Shown piece after piece: positions 57,801 through 64,000 of a stretch of 64,000 nt of DNA. Source of the stretch: Cannabis sativa (taxonomy: Eukaryota > Streptophyta > Magnoliopsida > Rosales > Cannabaceae); assembly GCF_029168945.1 (NCBI RefSeq), contig NC_083603.1:39060396-39124395 (forward strand), in the 5' to 3' direction. Under the pieces are notes generated by a model. That model did no database searches, was not told the origin of the DNA, and was given only the letters and a program-made list of their open reading frames with translations. The translations under genes were made by a program, and so were the position numbers. How positions within the stretch are numbered: position 1 is the first letter of the stretch; every line of letters begins with the position of its first letter.

Positions 57801-60800
57801 TTTGGAGTCCGGGTCCTAGTCCGGTTACGCTTCTAGATCTAGGTCCAATTTCAGTTATGATTCAAAGTCCAAGTCCTAGTTCCAGTCCCGGTGAACTTCT
57901 AGTTTTGGTTCCAATTTAGGGTCACAGGGTACGGGTTCGGGTCCACTTTTGGGTTTGGGACTGGGTTCTGGTCTGGGTGTGGGTTCGCGTCCTCACCAGG
58001 GTTCGGGTCTAGGGCTAGGCCTCAAATCTAGACACCGACTACAAGTTTTGTCCAGGCCGTGGGTCCAGATCCGGATCACAATCTAGAGTCCCAGTCTGGT
58101 TCCATTTCTGGTGCTGGGTCACGAGCTGGGTCCTAGGTTCAAGTCCCGGTCATAGTTCTATTTCCTAGGTTCCTATCCTTATTCTTGGCGAGGTCCCGGT
58201 CTAGGTTTGGTTTGGAGTCCTAGTCTCGATTCGGGTTTAGGTCTCTGTCTGGGTTTTGATTTGGGTTCGGGTATGGGTTTAGGTCCTGGTCCTTGTCCTA
58301 GTCCTAGTTCGGTTCTAGTTCCATTTGCGATTCTGAGTTCGAGTTTGGGTTTGAGTTTGGGTCGGAGTTCGAGTCCTGGTCTGAGTTTTGGTTTGTGTCC
58401 GGATTTCAGTCTAGGTTTAGATCAGGCTCCAGGTGTGGGTTCGCGTCCTGGGTCTTGGTCTAGGTTGGGTGCGAGTCCCAAGTTCCAATCTCAATCTGAG
58501 TTTGGATTCAGTTTTGGGTCTAAGTCCTTGGTTCTGATCCTGGTCTGGGTTCGAGTTTGGGTCCGGGTCCAGGTGTAGCTTTGGGTCTGATTCTAGGTGT
58601 GGGTTTGAGTTCGGGTCCGAGTCTGTGTCCACGTTTGTGTCCAGGTCCATGTTTGGGTCCCGAGTACAGGTCCAAGTTTGGGTGTGGGTCAAGATCTAGG
58701 TCCAGCGTTTCGATCCCAGTCTGGGTCTTGATCCGAGTCAAGTTTCGTATCCGGATCCCTATCTAGGTCGAAGTCTGTGTTTGGGATCGGTCCCAGATTT
58801 AGGTCCAGGTTCAGGTCTCAGTTCCGGTCTGGGTTCACGACTGTGTTTGGGAGTTCCAGTCTCATTTTGGGTATGGGGCTAGGTTTGTGTTCGGTTCTAG
58901 GTCTGTGTCCAGGTCCTGGTAACGGTCGTAGTCTTGTACTAGGGTCTTGGTTCCGCAATTCTTGTTCAGGTTTTAATTTTGGGTCCCAGGTCTAGGTTTG
59001 GGTTCCGGTTTGTTTCTTCGTCTGGGTTCTGGTCCTAGTCTGAGTCCCTGATCTAGACACCGACTACTGGTCTGTTCGAGGCCCCATTACCCGAATCCCG
59101 AGTCAAGATCTGGATCACTATCACAGGTCTCTGTCTGGTTCTAGTTCAAGTCCCAGGTCCCATTTCTGGGGTGCAGTTGTAGGTCTCGACCCTGGTTTTG
59201 TGTCCCTAGTCTGGTTCCATGTTTGGCTCTGAGTTCAGGTTCGGGTTCGGATCCCGAGTCCAGGATTGGGTTGGGATCCGGGTCTGGCTCCCAATTCGGG
59301 TCTAGGTCTGATTTGGAGTCCGGGTCCTAGTCCGTTTACAGTTCTGGATCTAGGTCCAATTTAATTTATGATTCAAATTCAAAGTCCAATTTTGGGTCAC
59401 AGGGTATGGGTTCGGGTCCACTTTTGGTTTTGGGACTAGGTTCAGGTCCGAGTGTGGGTTCTGGTCCTTGTCAGGGTTCGCGTCCAGGGCTGGGTCCCAA
59501 ATCCAAACACCGACTACGGGTTTTGTCCAAGCCCTGGGTCCAGATCCGGATCCCAATCTCGAGTCCTAGTCTTGTTCCATTTCTGGTGCCGAGTCACGAG
59601 CTGGGGCCTAGGTTCAAGTTCGGGTGTTGGTCGGGTACTAAGTCCCGGTCCTAGTTCTGTTTCCCTGGTCCCTATCCTGATTTTGGGTCCAGGTCTCGGT
59701 TATTGTGTGGGTTTTGGTCCTGCTTTAGGTTCGGGTTCGAGTCCTAGTCTCGGTTCGGGTTTAGGTCTCTGTATGGGTTTTGATCTGGGTTCGGGTTTGG
59801 GTTTAGGTGCTGGTCCTTGTCCTAGTCCTAGTTCGGTTCTAGTTCCATTTGCTATTCTGAGATCGAGTTTGGGTTTCAGTTCGCGTCAGAGTTCGAGTCC
59901 TGTTCTGAATTTGGGTTCGGGTCAGGATTTCAGTGAAGGTCCAGATCAGGCTCCGACTGTGGGTTCGTGTCCTTAATCTAGGTCTAGGTTCTGTCCGAGT
60001 CCCAAGTTCCACTCCCAATCTGAGTCTAAATTCAGTTCTGGGTCTAAGTCCTTGGTTCTGATCCTTGTCTGGGTTCAAGTTTGGTTCTACGTCCGCTTAT
60101 AGCTTTGGGTCTGATTCTAGGTGTGGTTTGAGTTTGGGTCCGAGTCTGTTTCCGAGTTTGTGTCAAGGTCTGGAACCCAATCTAAGTCTAGGTTCGATTC
60201 CAAGTCCAAGTTGGGGTCCCGAGTGCGGGTTCAAGTTTTGGTCTGGGTCAGGATCTCGAGCCTGATCTAGGTCCAGCATTTCGATCCCATTCTGTGTCTT
60301 TGTCCGAGTCCAGCTTCGTATCCGGATCCGTATCTAGGTCAAAGTCTTTGTTTGGGATCAGGTCCCTGATTTAGGTCCAGGTCTGGGTCTCAGTTCTGGT
60401 CTGGGTACACGACCGTGTCCGAGCCCGAGTTCCAGTCTGAGTTTGGGTTTGAGGCTAGGTTTTGGTCCTGGTTCCGCGATTCTTATTCAGGTTCTAATTT
60501 TGGGTCCCAGGTCTAGGTTTGGGTTCGGGTTTTGTTCATCGTCTGGGTTCTGGTCCTACTCTGAGTCCCATATCTAGACAACGACTATTGGTTTGTTCCA
60601 GGCCCCATTACCCGAATCTCGAGCCAAGATCTGGATAACTGTCACGGGTCTCGATCTTGTTCTGGTTCAGGTCCCAGGTCCCTATTCTGAGTTTGGGTTC
60701 AGGATCGAGACTAGGGTGCGGTTCTAGGTCCCAACCCTGGTTCTGTGTCCCTAGTCTGGTTCCATGTTTGGGTCTGAGTTCAGGTTCGGGTTCAGGTCCT

Positions 60801-63800
60801 TAGTCCCGGTTTGGGTTGGGATCCGGGTCCGACTCCTAATGCATGTGCAGGTCTGATTTGGAGTCCGGGTCTTGGTCCGGTTACGGTTCTGGATCTAGGT
60901 CAAATTTCAGTTATGATTCCAAGTCCAAGTCCTAGTTCCAGTCTTAGTCAGCTTCAGGATTTTGTTCCAATTTCGGGTCACAGGGTACACGTTCGGGTCC
61001 ACTTTTGGGTTTGGGACTTGGTTCATGTATGGGTGTCTGTTTGGGTCCTTGTCAGGGTTTGGGTCCAGCGCTGGGTGGTAAATCCAGTCACCGAGTACGG
61101 GTTTTGTCCAAGTCCTCGGTCAAAATCTGGATCCCAATCTCTGGTCCCAGTCTGGTTCCATTTCTTGTGCCGGGTCACGAGCTAGGTCCTAGGTTCAAGT
61201 TTGGGTACTAGGTCGCAGTCCTAGTTCTTTTTCCCAGGTCCCTATCTTGATTCTTGGTCCAGGTCCCGGTTGGTTCGGGCTCGAGTCCTAGTCTTGGTTT
61301 GGGTTTAGGTCTCTTTTTGGGCTTTGATCTGGGTTCGGGTTTTGGTTTAGGTCCTAGTACTGGACTTGGTCCTAGTTTGGTTCTAGTTCCATTTACGATT
61401 CTGTGTTCGAGTTTGGGTTTGAGTTCGGGTTAGAGTTCGAATCCTGTTCTGGGTTGGGGTTCGGGTCCGGATTTCAGTCTAGGTCCAGATCAAGCTCTGA
61501 GTGTGGGTTCGCGTCTTGGGTGTTGGTCTAGGTTGGGTCCGAGTCCCAAGCTCCAATCCCGATGTGAGTGTGTATTCAGTTCTGGGTCTAAGTCCTTGGT
61601 TCTGATCCTAGTCTGGGTTTGAGTTTGGGTCCTGTTCCGGGTCTAGCTTGGGGTCTTATTCTAGGTGTGGGTTTGAGTTCAGGTCCGAGTTTGTGTCCAG
61701 GTCTGGACCCCAATCTGGGTTTAGGATCGGGTCTCGAGTGCGGGTCCAAGTTTGAGTCTGGGTCAAGATCTCGGTCAAGATCTAGGTCCAGCATTTCGAT
61801 CCCATTCTGGGTCTTCATCCCAGTCCAGGTTTATATCCGGATCGCTATCTAGGTCCAAGTCTGTGTTTGGAATCTGGTCCTAGATTAGGTCAAGGTCTGG
61901 GTCTCAGTTCCGGTCTAGGTTCACGGCCGTGTTCGGGCCCGAGTTCCAGTCTCAGTTTGGGTCTGAGGCTAGGTCTCTTTTCGGTTCTAGGTTTGCGGCC
62001 GGGTCCTGGTCCTAGTCTTGTTCTAGGGTCCTAGTTCGGCGATTCTTGTTCTGGTTCTAATTTTGGGTCCCAGGTCTAGGTCTGGGTTCGGATTTGGTTC
62101 TTCGTTTGGGTTCTGGTCCTAGTCTGAGTCTTAGATCTAGACACCGACTATTGGTCTGTTCCAGGCCCCGTTACCCGAATCCCGAGTTAAGATCTTGATC
62201 ACTGTCACGGGTCTCGGTCTGGTTCTGGTTCAGGTCCCAGGTCCAATTTTTGAATTTGGGTTCGGGATCGAGACTGGGTTGCGGGTCTAGGTCCCGCCCC
62301 TGGTTCTTCATCCCTAATCTAGTTCCATGTTTAGGTGTGAGTTCAGGTTCGGGTTCAGGTCTCGACTCCAGGTTTGGGTTGGGATCCATGTCCGGCTCCC
62401 AATTCCGGTCTAAGTCATATTTCTGGTCCTGGTCCTAGTCCGGTTACAGTTCTGGATCAAGGTACAATTTCAGTTATGATTCCATGTCCAAGTCCTCGTT
62501 CCATTCCTAGTCAACTTCCAGTTTTGGTCACAGGGTACGGGTTCGAGTCCACTTTTGGGTTTGGGACTAGGTTTAGGTCCGGGTGTGGGTTCTGGTCCTT
62601 GTCAGGGTTCGGGTCCAAGGCTGAGTCCCAAATCCAAACACTATAACGGGTTTTTCCCAAGCCTTGGGTCCAGATCCGGATCTTAATCTCGGGTCCCAGT
62701 GTGGTTCCATTTCTGGTGTCGGGTCACGAGCTAGGTCATAGGTTCAAGTTTGCGTCTGGGTCGGGTACTAGGTCCTGGTCCTTGTTCTGTTTCCCAGCTC
62801 CCTATCTTGATTCTGGGTCCAGGTGCTGGTTATTGTGTGGGTTTGGGTCCAAGTCTAGGTTCGAGTTCGAGTCCTAGTCTCAGTTCGGGTTTAGGTGTCT
62901 ATCTGGGTTTTGATCTGGGTTCGGGTTTGGGTTTAGGTCTTGGTCCTGGTGCTAGTCTGAGTTCGGTTCTAGTTCCATTTGTGATTTTGAGTTCGAGTTT
63001 GGGTTTGAGTTCGGGTCGAAGTTCGAGTCCTGTTCTGAGTTTGTGTTCGGGTCCGGATTTGAGTCTAGGTCCAGATCAGGCTGCGGGTGTCGGTTCAGGG
63101 TCCGGGTCCGGGTGTCGGTTCGCGTCCTGGGTCTTGGTCTAAGTTGGGTCCGAGTCCCAAGTTCCAATCCCCATCTTAGTCTAGATTCTATTTTGGGTCT
63201 AAGTCCTTTGTTCTGATCCTGGTCCGGGTCCTAGTTTGTGTTCGGGTTTGTGTCCAGGTCTGCACCCCAATCTGGGTCTTAGTTCAGGTCCAGGTCCAAG
63301 TTTGGGTCCCGAGTGCGTGTCAAAGTTTGGGTCTGGGTCAAGATCTCGGTCAAGATCTAGGTCCAGCATTTCGATCCCAGTCTGGGTCTTTGTCCAAGTC
63401 CAGGTTCGTATCCGGTTCCCTATCTAGGTCCAAGCTAGTGTTTGGGATCCGGTCCAAGATTTAGGTCCAGGTCAAGGTCTCCATTCCGGTCTGGGTACAC
63501 GACCGTGTCCGAGCCCGAGTTCCGGTCTCAGTTTGGGTATGAGGCTAGGTCTGTGTTCGGTTCTAGGTCTGGGTCCGGGTCCTGGTCACGGTCCTGGTCT
63601 TTTTCTAGGGTGTTGGTTCGGCGATTCTTGTTCAGGTTCTAATTTTGGGTCCCAGGTCTAGGTCTGGGTTCGTGTTTGGTTCTTCGTCTGGCATCTAGTC
63701 CTAGTCTAAGTCCATGATATAGACACTGACTATTGGTTTGTTCCAGGCCCTGTTACCCGAATGCCGAGTCAAGATCTGGATCATTGTCACGGGTCTCGGT

Positions 63801-64000
63801 CTTATTCTGGTTCAGGTCCGAGGTCCCATTTCTGAGTTTGGGTTCGGGATTGAGACTGGGGTGCGGTTCTATGTCCCGACCCTGAATCTGTGTCCCTAGT
63901 CTAGTTCCATGTTTGGGTCTGAGTTCAGGTTCGGGTTCAGGTCCCAAGTCCAGGTTTGGGTTGGGATCCGTGTCTAGCTCCCAATTCGGGTGTTGGTCGG
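54841..64000 (+). repeat. Satellite array, segment 5 (to window end)
   Basis: Head-to-tail units with phase markers at 55883, 57531, 59056, 60577, 62140 and 63722 (spacings 1648, 1525, 1521, 1563 and 1582 bp). Same orientation as all earlier segments and no inserted element. One unit has a short extra repeat: the block AGTTGGGGTCCCGAGTGCGGG appears at about 55381 and again at about 55459, a 70-80 bp tandem duplication. The array runs off the right edge, so its full size is unknown. Confidence 0.92.

Noticed and set aside
2755..64000. Possible telomeric or subtelomeric repeat because of GGGTTTAGG-like text
   Set aside because: GGGTTTAGG occurs only as one hexamer variant per unit. There is no tandem TTTAGGG run, so the array is not telomeric sequence; a subtelomeric position cannot be judged.

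Overview
The window looks like repeat-dense heterochromatin from a flowering plant, probably a eudicot. The evidence is the mix of elements: a CACTA transposon end, hAT-type non-autonomous elements, Ty1/copia LTRs primed by initiator tRNA-Met, a long Ty3/gypsy-like solo LTR, and a large satellite array. I see no host housekeeping gene, rRNA, tRNA or CRISPR. The species cannot be fixed from the sequence; Rosales is only a guess from LTR style.

Layout. 1-2754 is the right part of a CACTA element whose left end lies outside the window. It holds a short copia-type solo LTR and a set of GT-AG-compatible exons. From 2755 to the end the base layer is one head-to-tail satellite of about 1.64 kb per full unit (about 42 kb in total). 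Each unit is built from degenerate G/T-rich hexamers (GGTCTG, GGTTCG, GGGTCC). The array is interrupted by two copies of one hAT-type element (11187-11917 and 14371-15150), a copia internal fragment (15361-15683), a nested and partly triplicated copia LTR (36696-41135), a 10.2 kb copia-lineage element that keeps gag but has no pol (42063-52283, minus strand), and a 2.4 kb gypsy-like solo LTR (52441-54840). The satellite resumes at a matching unit position after the hAT elements, the gag-only element and the gypsy-like LTR, so those are clean insertions.

The only recognisable protein gene is the retroelement gag (45787-46653, minus), broken by one in-frame stop. The many open frames across the satellite exist because a hexamer-based repeat keeps its frame. 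They are conserved because the satellite is conserved, and I do not annotate them as genes.

The most informative points are: the 1.64 kb hexamer-built satellite with a conserved palindromic box; the clustering of four element insertions in about 200 bp of the unit; a nested LTR whose third copy is a chimera that records an unequal crossover; and the gag-only element, whose leader has paired hairpins with identical loops and compensating stem changes.
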